Below, in pieces: positions 45,082-56,290 of a stretch of 64,000 nt of DNA (its first letter is position 1; each line of letters starts with the position of its first letter). The position numbers were made by a program, and so were the translations under genes. The stretch is from Amorphophallus konjac (taxonomy: Eukaryota; Streptophyta; Magnoliopsida; Alismatales; Araceae): assembly GCA_022559845.1 (NCBI GenBank), contig CM040120.1:305696740-305760739 (forward strand). Direction: 5' to 3'. The notes beneath the pieces are model-generated. The model ran no database searches. It worked only from the letters and a program-made list of their open reading frames with translations, and was not told the DNA's origin.

Positions 45082-46840
45082 CACGATCATCTGCACTGTT
45101 CCGAGGGTTTCTCGCCGCTTCGATCACCCGGGGAGGGGGATATTCCCCTATTGCTTCCTGAAGTTGCTGGGCGGCCGGGGGGGCTCTATCTCTCAATGGT
45201 AGGCGCTTCCTCGAAGCCATCGCAGACAATGATAGGGGTCCTGGTTCAACGAACTCAACCCCAACAAATCAGGGTCCGATCGAGACCGGGGGATGTGTGC
45301 TCCTTGTAGGCTAGTCCTCGGAGTCCCACTTTCCCAATGGTCAGTTCCTCCATGGGATGAATCACAGACTATGGGTCCTCCACCCCTCGCAGGCTAGCCC
45401 TCGGGGTATGGCTCCCTTCGTCAACGACCTCGTCCCTCTGTCTCTTCCCCTATGGAATTTTGGTGCCCCTGGCAGGCTAGTCCTCGGGGTACTCCATCCA
45501 GTGGGGTTTGCTGGCTGCCTTCGTGTAGACCGGCGGTTTAGGGGCTTGTTCCATAGGTGAGCATGACCCCGCTTCTCCCCTGTAACTCTTCAGGTTCAGG
45601 GGAGATGCTGTCCAATTTTGGACAGATTAAGAATGAATAGTCCTTAATGAAACACCCGTTCTGGACTCAATCAACTCGGTGCTCGAGTATGAACCTTGCA
45701 CTGACTTATCACATCATTCTCGGAGAGTTTTACTTCGACTTAACAATCAATTGGCCCTAAATAATTTCAAAACTCTCAACAGAAATCTAATAAACTTAAA
45801 TATTTCAAAATTCATAAAAAAATAGGTTTAAACGGCGCGGCCTTTAATCCGGCGCGCCCTAATACGGCGCGGTACCCCCCCGCGCCGGATTAACCCTAGA
45901 CTCATAAATAAAAAAATTTTCCTTGCGCCTTTCCGACGCGCCATGAACCGGCGCGCCCCCCATTCCCTGCGCGCCGTCTTAACCAGCTATGGGGCCGCAC
46001 CGGGTTAACCTCCTATACCTACGTTTCATCGCGCCGTGGAAGCTATCCTTCACGTGTCCACGCTGGTTTTGAGCCCCTCTTGTTGTTTTAATCATTCACT
46101 CGCCCCGGAGCGATTCTCGTCTCTCACGGTCAGTGTTAATAAACCACAATTGGTAATAAATTGAATAAAGGAAGGGCCGAACGGGCCTAGGCTATATTGT
46201 TATCATATCTTAATTACCATGTTCGTTAGCATTTTGCTCTCGCTATCATATTTGTGCTGCCTTCCCTCTTCTCGATGAGGGGTAATAAATGTGGTCGATC
46301 ATCATTTGCTTCCATAACTCCATTATCATGCTTGATATAGTCATGAACGTCATGTGTGCATGCATGCATAGATCCTCGGATACATTAAATGGCGTCGACG
46401 GAAAGCCAGATTACGTCTGGTCGTAAGTCTTTGCTATGCGCGATGGTGGTCTTCGGACCTATGTCCTCCGCCACGTACCGAGGATCCATGATCCCATGAA
46501 TTATGCATCTTCTGCATGATAAAAGTATGCATCTTGCATGCTTTCGTCATGATCATCATGTAGCTCTTTTTAATTCGGCTTCGACAGCCCGCTATCTCGG
46601 CAATTAATCAAAGGTGTTCCCTCCTCGTGGGGGATGTAATTAACGCCATAGCCTTCATCGTATGGCGGACTGCTGGTCCCGACCGAACCTCACATTCGCC
46701 CGACATGGGTCAGAATGAGCGCATCATAAATTCATCACTCATGTGACTGGCACGCCCGCGTTGTCAATTGATCATTTGACTACCAGTTAGTCAGTTGGTC
46801 GATCGACCCGCGAAAGAAAGGAAAGAAAAGGTCGCGAACA
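45082..46840 (+). repeat. 5' LTR of element C, right part
   Basis: Continues the LTR after element B and ends GTCGCGAACA, matching TGTT at 33033. It holds a second cluster of GGCGCG/CGCGCC motifs (45830-45990) and three copies of CAGGCTAGYCCTCGGGGTA (near 45305, 45386 and 45474). No coding sequence. Confidence 0.75.
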
Positions 46841-46844
46841 AGTC

Positions 46845-46861
46845 TGGCACGCCCGGTGGGA
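46845..46861 (+). promoter_or_regulatory. Primer-binding site of element C
   Basis: TGGCACGCCCGGTGGGA begins four bases after the LTR end. Similar sites follow other Tat-clade LTRs. The tRNA is not assigned. Confidence 0.8.
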
Positions 46862-46925
46862 CCAGTGTCACCTTTCATCTCTTTGCCGAGATACTTGGGC
46901 TTCGAGGCCCTCCCAGAGGCTACTG

Positions 46926-47534
46926 ATGTTTGGCTTGTTTATTTCTTACAGGCGGATAATGACAACCAATGGGATAACTGGCGTCGACTTCGATCTTTCG
47001 ATAGTCGCTGGACACGCGCAAGGGTACCTGGCGGTACCCATGGAATTCGGCAGCTTCCCTGCCGCTGTGGGCTTCCCCAACTTTTTAGGGTTAGCCTTTG
47101 TGGATATGCTGGAGGTCGAAGCCCCAGAACCTATCAAGGAAGCTGTGGAGAAAATGGAGCCTCTGGGGGTTCCCTGCTGCAAAGACTTGTCTGAAAGTCC
47201 GGCCTCGGCCGCTAGCTGTCTGGTGCACCACGTCATACGTCGGACCCACCCCGATGTCATCAACAAACACCCTAGAGGACGCCAGTGTCGCCAGGCCCGC
47301 AAGAATGCTGTTGTAGTCACCGGAACTCTGTCTCAGTCCGGGAAATCTATGCTAGTCGGGGGTATGCGCGTCTTCCTCGACGGACGCACTACACGGGTGA
47401 CCCCAGACCGAGTCATCCCCAACATTCATGTTTACAATGCCTATCAAGCTCTCGCTGGAAGGAGGGCAGAAATAGAAGAAACCGGTCATTATGGCCAGGG
47501 AAGCCCGGCACCCAGGCCGAGGAAGTTTAAATAG
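46926..47534 (+). CDS. 5' open frame of element C, function unknown (202 aa)
   Basis: ATG at 46926, with a second in-frame ATG at 46959 after a splice-acceptor-like TTTATTTCTTACAG. The protein contains VDFDLSIVAGHAQGYLAVPM, VVVTGTLSQSGKSMLVGG and IPNIHVYNAYQALAGRRAEI. I recognise no family. It lies directly after the PBS and in the same frame as the N-terminal gag stretch that follows (stop TAG at 47532), so it may be the N-terminus of gag cut by one stop. Some Tat/Ogre elements carry an extra frame before gag, which is the alternative. Confidence 0.5.
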   Translation: MFGLFISYRRIMTTNGITGVDFDLSIVAGHAQGYLAVPMEFGSFPAAVGFPNFLGLAFVDMLEVEAPEPIKEAVEKMEPLGVPCCKDLSESPASAASCLVHHVIRRTHPDVINKHPRGRQCRQARKNAVVVTGTLSQSGKSMLVGGMRVFLDGRTTRVTPDRVIPNIHVYNAYQALAGRRAEIEETGHYGQGSPAPRPRKFK

Positions 47535-47579
47535 GTGTGGGTTCCCAAGCGGACCTGACCTACCCACCAGCTAACACCC

Positions 47580-48329
47580 ATCCGCCGTCGTTTTGTGAAC
47601 AATGAGGCGGAAGTGAGAAGAGAAAGGGGCTTGCCCCCGAAGAAGGAAGAAGAGGTGGTCGCGGATCCTCCACGCCACAGAAGTCTCCGGGCTGCGGCCC
47701 GTCAAGCCAACGTCCCTACTGCGGGATAAAGATTCCAACAGCCGGCCGACAGAGCTCGGCTGGCCTATATCCCTCCTGCTGGAGGTCGACAATCACCCCC
47801 CGTCCTATATCAAGAACGGGGTCAGGAAGAGATGACCTGCTTGGTCAGAAATTATTTTCGAGGCTTAGGAAATCCCTCACTCGGACAGCAGCGACTGATG
47901 CAGACAGTCGCCACTGAGGAAGACTACTGCCCATCAGCGACAGAGGAAGGAAATATGGGAGATAGAATGATGGTGTCGTCAGTCAACGACAATGGATATA
48001 ATGACGGCTTCGAGGTCGAAGCCGATGAAGCTTTCCCCGAGTGGGAAGAAAGAAGAAGAGTTTCTGTGTTTGAAAGGCTGACCTTTCCGCAGCAAGCCAG
48101 AAGGAGGGTCTATCAATAAAAGAGAAGGATGCAGGTTCTCACCTGCAACATGGCTGGTATATCCAGCCGATATGGGGAGCTTCCTGAAGACCCCCAAGAA
48201 TTGGCTCAATTGGCCGCACGGCCGGGGCCAACTACCCGCAGAACAGAAGCAGCAAGAGAGCTTCTGATGATGGTTAAAGGGAAACAGCCCCAGGTCTATC
48301 CCCACTGGGATGACAAGGCCCCGTCTTGA
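47580..48329 (+). pseudogene. gag N-terminal region of element C
   Basis: The frame reads IRRRFVNNEAEVRRERGLPP, then, past one TAA, EEMTCLVRNYFRGLG and EWEERRRVSVFERLTFPQQ. SVFERL-type motifs are frequent at the start of Tat gag. Stops fall near 47727 and 48118. The frame ends at 48329 while the main gag frame opens three bases earlier in another phase, so one indel lies near 48310-48326, close to a C-run. Confidence 0.6.
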
Positions 48330-50812
48330 CCGCTAATGTGGTGACGGCGGAAGAAGAAGACGATGTCCTCCTCGACATCCTGCCTGAGGGTACGTCCGGG
48401 GAGACAATAGAGGGTATCCCCACCACTATAGACCCATCAGTTCTGATGCTGCTACAAAAATATCAACGAGAGATAGACTCTCTGAAGAAGCAGCTGATGG
48501 AAAAAACTGAACATTCATCAGCTTCTAAACCACCCGAAGTCCAAGGTGAGTCATCTCGGGGAGCGGCTCGTCATGACGACCCTCCACCGCTCTATACACT
48601 GTCCCAGCCGTCAGAGCCAAGCATGGCGACAGCACAACAGCGGCCACCACAGCCTCAGCCGCTGCTACCTTCGGTGTTCCCTCAGGTGCACCCGACACCC
48701 CCGCTACTGCGTCCTCCACAGGTGACCACCCTGGTCACCCCATACTTGCAGCCGGCACACTTCTATCCAGAACCGATTGATCCCACAGTCGTGAACTGGA
48801 TGATGGTAGAGAGGATGATCGAGCTGAAGCTCGCAGAGAAAAGTGAAGGCGACTACGTCGCATTTGATGCCTATCGGGTGCCCTACCCGCAACACCATGC
48901 GGCTAAAAGACTTCCCCCGGGGGTCAACAAGCCGCCTAAGTTTGACAAATTCAACGGGAAAGGGTCCCCTAAAGAGCATATTGCATATTATATAACCGTT
49001 ATGGGTGATCTGGCCACCGACGAGTCATATTTGCTGAAGTTCTTTGGGTCCTCGCTGACAGGGCTCACATTTGAATGGTACTCTAGCCTCTCGGCCGGGT
49101 CAATCAACGATTGGTCGGATATGCAGAGAAAGTTCAGAGAAAGATTTCATGTCACAGAGAGGGAGGTCACAGTGGCCGAACTCTACTCAACAAAACAAAG
49201 GGCAGATGAGACAGCCCTTGATTACATCAAGAGGTGGAGGAACCTCGGAATGAGATGCAAGCGGCCCCCGCATCAGGAGGACGCGGTACAAATATGCAAA
49301 CAAAACCTCAGGAGGGAGGTCCTGGAGAAGATGATTGGAATGGAAATACGGTCGTTCGACCGGCTGAATAATGTAGTGGCCGAAGTGGAGGCTTTCCTAG
49401 CCAAGCTTGTCCCGGCGTCAGCTGCCAGCACAGCCTAGAAAGGCAAGGCTGCGGAACGGCGCCCCACACCTAAGGAAGCGAATGCGCTTGATATCAAGGC
49501 GTTCGAACAGCAGAAGGAGAAAGGCAAGAAGGCGGCTCCCCCGCCACCTGCGAAATCTCTAGATGATAAAGAAGGTCCTTCGCTGAGGGACAAAATGAAG
49601 AAAGCCTATTCCTTTCCAAAAGACAAGACCCGAGTCCTGTTCGACTGGGTAACAGAATACAACATGGTCACTTTGCCTGAGCCAAGGAGGCCGGAGGACA
49701 TGAAAAGAAAAGACAGTCCAAGATTCTGCCCTTACCACCAGATGTTGGGACATCCAATCGAAGACTGTTATGTTTTCAAAGACGTCATCGAAGGAATGGT
49801 AAAGAAGAATGAAATAGAGCTGGGAGAGTATAAAGTAGATCCTCCTCAGCCACATGAAGCCCTTCTCAGGAGAGCAGCAGTCAACATGATCTCCCTCTAC
49901 CAGGCATTACCTGAGGAGATCTCTGAAGCAAGCACACGGAGCACCTACAAAATCCATTTCCTGGAGCCCGTGAAAGAACAACAGGGGTGGCAGCAGATCC
50001 CTGTGAAGCACAAGAAGAAGAGGGCACCCCGCCCGAAAGAGGGGGCACATATCCGTGGCATTACACCCCGGCCTGCTCCGCCAGTGGTAGCACCCGTATG
50101 GGTCACTCCACCTACAGCTGTCAGAATACATACACCTAACAGGAGGAGACAAACTCCGCTGCCAGTAATCAAGGAAACCAATCTTGGAGTCCTTCGACTA
50201 CAGCACCTGATTGAAGGGCTAGATGAATATGTGCAGCCCGAATTGAAACCTCTGCTGGTACGGGACCACGTCCCATGGCAAGAGCTGGAGCAACTCTCAC
50301 TCAAACAGGTGGAGGAAGCCGAAACAGCACCCCCTGAAGAGGGTAGCCTGTTCTGGGGGCAGGCACCCGCAGAAACCAAAAAGAAGAGAAAGCAAAAGAA
50401 GAAGAAAAGAAAGGCCGCTAGGGCCAATGAAACACATGTTGTCTCCTGCAATACCCTGTCAGCACTCTTCAACCTACCCGGAGAAGAGGAAGAAGAAGAA
50501 ATTTACTTCACACCCCATGCTGGGGGAGGCAAAGCTGAGGCCGCAACTGCTGCGCATGCCACTCGGTCGGGCCAAAAATGGGGGCGCCAGCCACCACCCA
50601 ATCACAACATCATGTTCAAAGGGGAGCAACCCTACAAGACACCTCCGCCGGAGGTTAAGGGAGTCCAAATTCCTCCTCCGTCAGGCCTATACGACAAGAG
50701 TGGGGGCAAGGCAGTCCCTTCGTTCCTTGAATTTATGAAGATGTCAAAGGGGAAGCAGCCCTGTCGAGAGGCTAACCCTACACCCGGGGCCATTCACGCG
50801 CAGCCAGCGTAA
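48326..50812 (+). pseudogene. gag of element C (capsid and nucleocapsid)
   Basis: Open except for a TAG at 49436 (CAG expected). After an acidic start and P/Q-rich stretch comes the capsid: KPPKFDKFNGKGSPKEHIAY, LKFFGSSLTGLTFEWYSSL, AELYSTKQRADETALDYIKR. Then a CX2HX4HX4C knuckle, CPYHQMLGHPIEDC (~49726-49770), followed by a basic region (KKKRKQKKKKRKAAR-like) and linkers ending GAIHAQPA before TAA at 50810. It would form the particle. The CHHC knuckle, rather than CCHC, is shared with element A and is usual in the Tat clade. No frameshift is seen. Confidence 0.92.
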
Positions 50813-52780
50813 CCTACTGAGGATGCAAATGCAGATGGAGCTTGCCCTACAACAGCTAATAAAGAAGACCCGATAGCCGGTGCCAGCCAAGAGGGTGCCG
50901 AGTCCGAGGAAGATGAAGCAAGTCCGTCTGGGCCCACAAATCAAAACCTCCCCAAGCCCAGATGGGCTGAAGAGATGAAGCTCTCCAATGTCCGGGCTGG
51001 GAGCCAAATAATGAAGTTGCTCAAAAAGCTCCCCGCTCGATTTACGATCTGGGAAATTCTCTCTTTGAGTGAAGAAACTCGACAGGCGATCATCACTGCT
51101 CTGCAGACGCCTGCTCATTTTGAAGCCTGCATAGCCGAGGCTATACCAGAAGCCAGTATGACCTTCTCTCCGGAAGACATGCTACTGCCTACTACCAGCC
51201 ACAACATGCCGTTGTACATGAAAGGGCACCTGAATGGAAGGGAGCTGAACAGAATACTGGTTGATCCCGGTGCAGCAGTCAACATTATGCCTTACAGAAT
51301 ATACGAGAGGCACCACTTTAATGTGCATCTCGAGAAAGTCGGGGATATGCGTATCGCTGGCTTCAACCAAAAATGTGAGGTTTCAATGGGAGTGGCAGAG
51401 TTCACACTGACCCTGGCAGATTTCACTACAACGGTGCAGTTTCATGTCATCGACTCTCGCACCTCTTACAAAGCACTGCTCGGCCGCCCATGGCTGCATG
51501 AGAATTTGGTGGTGCCCTCCACGCTCCACCAATGCATCAAATACAGCCTCCAAGGGAAGAAGGAGAGGATATTTGCTGATCTCCACCCGTTCGAGGTATT
51601 TGAATGTCACTTGGCAGACGCCAACCTATATACGGGGCTTCCCCGGAAGGTTTCTGAAGCCGAGGCCCCCGTAGGGGCGTCAGAGAATATATCGGGTGAC
51701 GGTTGGTATCCACCATCGCCGCGCGGATATGTCAAGCGGAAGGTGGTCTCCCACATCACCGCTTCTGGAGATGTCGGCAGGGTAACACCCCCAGCATTAT
51801 ATCCCAAAGCTAAGGAAGTGCATGTCAATCGACAGCACGACCGCATCGGAATCCCGGCCGGCCTCACCAAGCCAGTCCTCGGCCTCAATGATCCCACTAT
51901 CGAACCTTTCAAGGCTTGGGAGGTGACACAAGAATATGGGCCCAGCAGCTTGTTCTATACAGCTGAGGAGCATCCTACTCGGGAGGACACAGACTGCAGC
52001 CTCCCCGAAGATCTAAGCAACCCGCCGGTTCCTATTCAAGGCCTGGCATTTACAACTGATCGGATGGCCAAGATGTTTCAGAAGCAACACATTCCTCCCG
52101 ATCAGTCTCAAAAGCACAAAGAAGCTTTCCAGAAGATGTGGTATCCTGCAAATCTAGATAAGGAAATGAGACGTGTCTCTCAACATCCAGGGTTGGGCTT
52201 CACCTTGGAGGAATATTATTACAGTGGGCGGTACGAGGTGGATACGATCTCCACCTTCTATCCTACTGAAGATAGCCCTCTGGGGGCAACCTTTGATGAG
52301 TATCCGGTGGAAGCTGAATATCTTGAACTGGCTCGGTCCGAAAGTCAAGAAGTAGAAACCTCGGCTCCTTGCCGATGCTGGGAGCAAGTTCATCCTGAAG
52401 AAGCGGCCCTTCAAGCCGAATTTGATACGGCTAGCAGCAGCGAAGCCGAAGACAGTCAAGAAGCAGGAGTCTCTCCCTCCACAGGGGTCCTACTAATGAC
52501 AACTTCAACACCCTTTCTGCCAATCAGGGAAGCCTTGGTCAACTCCAATCAAGGGGAGCCGGCTACCAAGAAAGAAAAAGCCATTTCTGCGGAAGATACA
52601 ACTGTCCCAGAAGGCGAGACTTCCTCAGCTTCTGCTGTAAAACCGGGATGCTGTCCGAGCCTGGCAATAAACAACTACCAGCCCGTCGTGGCTGCAATCT
52701 CATCTACAAATACTAAGGCTGCTCTCTCGCCCTTAGGAGCTGCAACGGCAATGGATTTATTAATAGAACAATCCACCTAG
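50813..52780 (+). pseudogene. Protease and pol linker of element C
   Basis: The same frame continues past the gag stop. Protease motifs: HNMPLYMKGHLNGRELNRIL, active site VDPGAAVNIMPYRI (near 51262), CEVSMGVAEFTLTLADFTT, YKALLGRPWLHENLVVPSTL. The triplet is D-P-G rather than D-[ST]-G; one C for T change in TCC would explain it, and activity is doubtful. From ~51900 a long acidic linker with GLAFTTDRMAKMFQKQHIPP and PGLGFTLEEYYYSGRYEVDT leads to RT; it ends at TAG 52778. Confidence 0.9.
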
Positions 52781-54022
52781 CCGCTAGCACAAGAAACAAA
52801 GAATCCTCAAGAAGCTCTGGTAGTGTCTGACGAGGAAGTCGAAGTACTCGACCCTCAAGATGGTATTCCAGACTTCGTTGATCTCCAACCGGCACCTCCG
52901 GAAATATAAGACGAAGGCCAGGCCACAGTCGATGAACTGATGGAAGTCAACTTGGGAAATGAGGAGGACCCTAGGCCCACCTTCCTCAGTGCCCAACTGT
53001 CCCCAGAAGAACGGGAGCTGTACATCCAGCTGCTGCTAGAATACCGGGATTGCTTCGCTTGGACTTACAAAGAGATGCCAGGTGTAGGCCCCGCTGTCTC
53101 ACAACATGAGTTGGCAATCAGCCCTGAGGCCGAGCCGGTGAAGCAACCACCACGGCGCATGAGGCCGGAGCTCATCACCCAAATTTGTGCCGAAGTCAAC
53201 AAGCTCATTGACGTGGGATTTTTTGAAGAAAACCAGTACACCACGTGGCTGGCGAATATCGTCCCCGTGAAAAAGAAGAATGGACAGATCCGGATATGTG
53301 TCGACTTCCGGGATCTAAATAAAGCCTGTCCCAAGGATGACTTTCCGGTGCCAATAACCGAGGTCATGATTGATGCTACAACCGGCCATGAGGCCCTATC
53401 ATTCATGGATGGATCGTCCGGCTACAATCAGATTTGGATTGCGGAGCATGACCGAGTCCATACTGCTTTTCGAACCCCTAAAGGCATTTATCATTACAAG
53501 AGAATGCCGTTCGGACTGAAGAATGCTGGCGCAACCTATCAGCGTGCGATGACCAAAATCTTTGATGAGCTGCTCTACCACAAGATCGAATGCTACATAG
53601 ATGACCTGGTGGTCAAGACCAAAAGAAAAGAAGATCATCTGCAAGACCTCCTGATTGTTTTTCAGAGGCTGAGGCAGCATGAGCTGAAGATGAACCCTAT
53701 GAAATGTGCGTTCGGAGTGTCGAGCGGAAAATTCTTGGGCTTTATTGTCCGATATCGGGGAATCGAGATAGACCCCGCAAAGATCAAAGTAATTCAGAAG
53801 TTACCTCCGCCAAGGAACATCTCCGAGCTGAGATCACTACAGGGCCGCTTAGCTTATATCCGGCGGTTCATTTCCAATTTGTCAGGGCGATGCCAGCCTT
53901 TTCACAAGCTAATGATGAAAGAGGTTCCCTTTTATTGGGATGAAGATTGCCAGACGGCCTTTGACAAGCTAAAAGACTATCTGAAAACTCCTCCAGTGCT
54001 GGGCGCACCGGTGAAAGGATGA
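52781..54022 (+). pseudogene. Reverse transcriptase of element C
   Basis: Same frame, with TAA at 52907 and TGA at 54020. All RT motifs are present: DCFAWTYKEMPGVGPAV, FEENQYTTWLANIVPVKKKN, RICVDFRDLNKACPKDDFPV, EALSFMDGSSGYNQIWIAEH, MPFGLKNAGATYQRAM, catalytic YIDD (53594-53605), KCAFGVSSGKFLGFIV and RSLQGRLAYIRRFISNLSGR (thumb). The domain has full length. It would copy the genomic RNA to DNA in the particle. Only the stop codons break it. Confidence 0.95.
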
Positions 54023-56290
54023 CCATTGATACTGTATATAGCAGCTACACATAATTCTCTGGGGGCAATGCTGGCCCAGAATAATGAAGAAGGGAAAGAG
54101 CAAGCCCTCTATTACCTCAGTCGGAGACTGGTCAGAACTGAATAGAAATATACTTATATTGAGAAGATCTGTCTGGCGCTGGTCTTCGCAGTTAAGAAGC
54201 TCCGACACTATATGTTGTCGCATGAAATCAGCTTGGTGTCCAAAGAGGATCCCCTGAAGTACATCATGTCTCAACCGGCACTCAAAGGCCGCCTGGGCAA
54301 ATGGGTGGTAATCCTTATGGAGTTTGATATCTCCTACGTGCCGCGCAAGGCCGTCAAGGGCCAAGCTATTGCAGACTTCTTCGCTGAGCACCCAGTGCCC
54401 GGGGATTGCCCGTTGGAGCCGGAGCTTCATGAAGATGAAACCCTAGAAGCCGTGCAAGTACAACCCTCCCAATGGCAGCTATACTTTGATGGCGCTTCCA
54501 GAATTGACGCCTCTGCCACTGGATCAGCCAGAGTCAGGGCAGGAGCAGGCATAGTCCTGAAATCCCCAGAAGGAGAAGTGGTACATACATCCTGCTCCAT
54601 AAACAAACAATGCACCAACAATGAAGCGGAATATGAAGCCCTGATAATCGGGTTGCAAATTGCTCTATCCATGGGAATTCAGATGCTGGAAGCATTCGGA
54701 GACTCCATGCTAGTTATAAAACAGCTGGAAGGAGAGTTCGATGTGCGAAAGCAAGAGCTCCTCCCCTATCACCAGTTGACAACTCGCCTGATGTCAAGAT
54801 TTTACTTCATCAGCATCAAGCACATCAATCGAGGCCGGAATGCTCAGGCAGACGCCCTCGCTAAGCTGGCCAGTTCATTGGCGGTCCCGCCAGACACAAG
54901 CCTGAATATAACAGTGATCAACCACCGACAGGTCCCCAGCGTAACAGAGGTCCTGGCCGACGAACAAGAGATGGAAGTAGCAGTCATCGAAGGGGTTCAG
55001 CAGCCCGATTGGCGAGAGCATCTCCTACGCTGGTTTCAACACCAGCAACTTCCAAAAGAAAAGGAACAGAGAATGAAGCTCCTGAGGATCAAGGATTCTT
55101 ACGAGATGAGAAGCGAGACCATGTTCCGAATTATGACAGATGCCCGAAGGAAAGTCCTACTCCGTTGCTTGTCTTCAACAGAAGCAGGACAGGTGATGCA
55201 GGAGGTCCATGCAGGATCAGCTAGAGCACACCAGGCTGGCCCGAAGATGAAAATTGAGATAAAGAAACTGGGTTACTATTGGCCCACTATATTTGACGAT
55301 TGTTGCAGGTTTGCCAAAGCTTGTCAGAAGTGTCAAGAACACACTAATGTGGCAAGAAGACCTCCAGTGCCATTGCATCCCACCCTACCAAGCTGGCCGT
55401 TTGCTCAGTGGGGCACGGACGTAGTAGGGCCGCTACCAGCATCTTCATCAGGGTGCAGATACATCTTAGTAGCTATAGACTACTTCTCCAGATGGGCGGA
55501 GGCAGTAGCACTAAGAGATGTGACGGGAGAACTAGTTGCAAGATTCTTCCGACAAAATGTAATATTTCGGTTCGGGATCCCCAGCCGAATCATCTCTGAT
55601 AATGGCAGTCATTTTAGGAACCAGAAGGTTTATCGACTAGCCGACAAATACAAAATCGACTGGAGGACATCGTCCCCCTACAACCCTCAAGCCAATGGAC
55701 TCGCAGAAGCCTTTAACAAGACCTTATGCACACTGCTGGCAAAGACTGTCAAGTCTAATAAAAAGGATTGGGAAGAAAGGATGTACGAAGCACTTTGGGC
55801 CTATCGTACTATCTACAAGACCCCGACCGGCTGTTCACCTTTCTCCCTCGTCTATGGGTCGGAAGCTATAGTGCCCATTGAACTTGAAGTTCCTTCATTG
55901 CGAGTTGCCATCCAGCACGGACTAGTCAGTGGTGAGTAGACCAATGTAGAAAGAAGATTGGAGGAGCTCGCTGAGCTCGAAGGAAAACGCCTCCGGGCAC
56001 AGCAAAACATCTAACTCTACCAAGCTCGCATGGCCCGTGCTTTTGACAAGCTAGTCAATGGTCGAGAATTCAAGAAAGGAGACCTGGTAATGGTCAAATG
56101 AAGAGAAGGGATGGCCTCTAACCCCAAAGGGAAGCTGGTCGAAAACTGGGTCGGGCCGTATATCGTCCGCCGAGTATATGAAGGGGGTGTCTACGTCCTT
56201 GTAGACCACAAATGAGTCATTCAGTTCTCTCCCCTCAACGGAAAACACATTAAGCTGTATCATGCAGCGCAGCCGACATGTCTCGAGTGA
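54023..56290 (+). pseudogene. RNase H, archaeal-type RNase H and integrase of element C
   Basis: Same frame; stops at 54143, 55937, 56012, 56099 and 56213, natural end TGA 56288. First RNase H: LILYIAATHNSLGAMLAQ..., which lacks the first catalytic aspartate. Second, archaeal-type RNase H: LYFDGASRIDASATG, NEAEYEAL, FGDSMLV and NAQADALAKLASS, with the D-E-D-D set complete. Integrase: zinc-binding H-H-C-C (VHAGSARAH...CQKC), core WGTDVVGPLP, IISDNGSHF and PQANGLAEAF with D-D-E complete, then a C-terminal WVGPYIVRRVYEGGVYVLVD. No chromodomain. The second RNase H places the element in the Tat clade. Confidence 0.95.

Noticed and set aside
46926..47534. ATP-binding protein because of TLSQSGKSML
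   Set aside because: The GxxxxGKS spacing is not met (GTLSQSGKS lacks a second motif), and no Walker B or other ATPase feature is visible.
47352..47792. Minus-strand frames opposite C's 5' open frame
   Set aside because: Shadows of the + strand coding bias; no motif.
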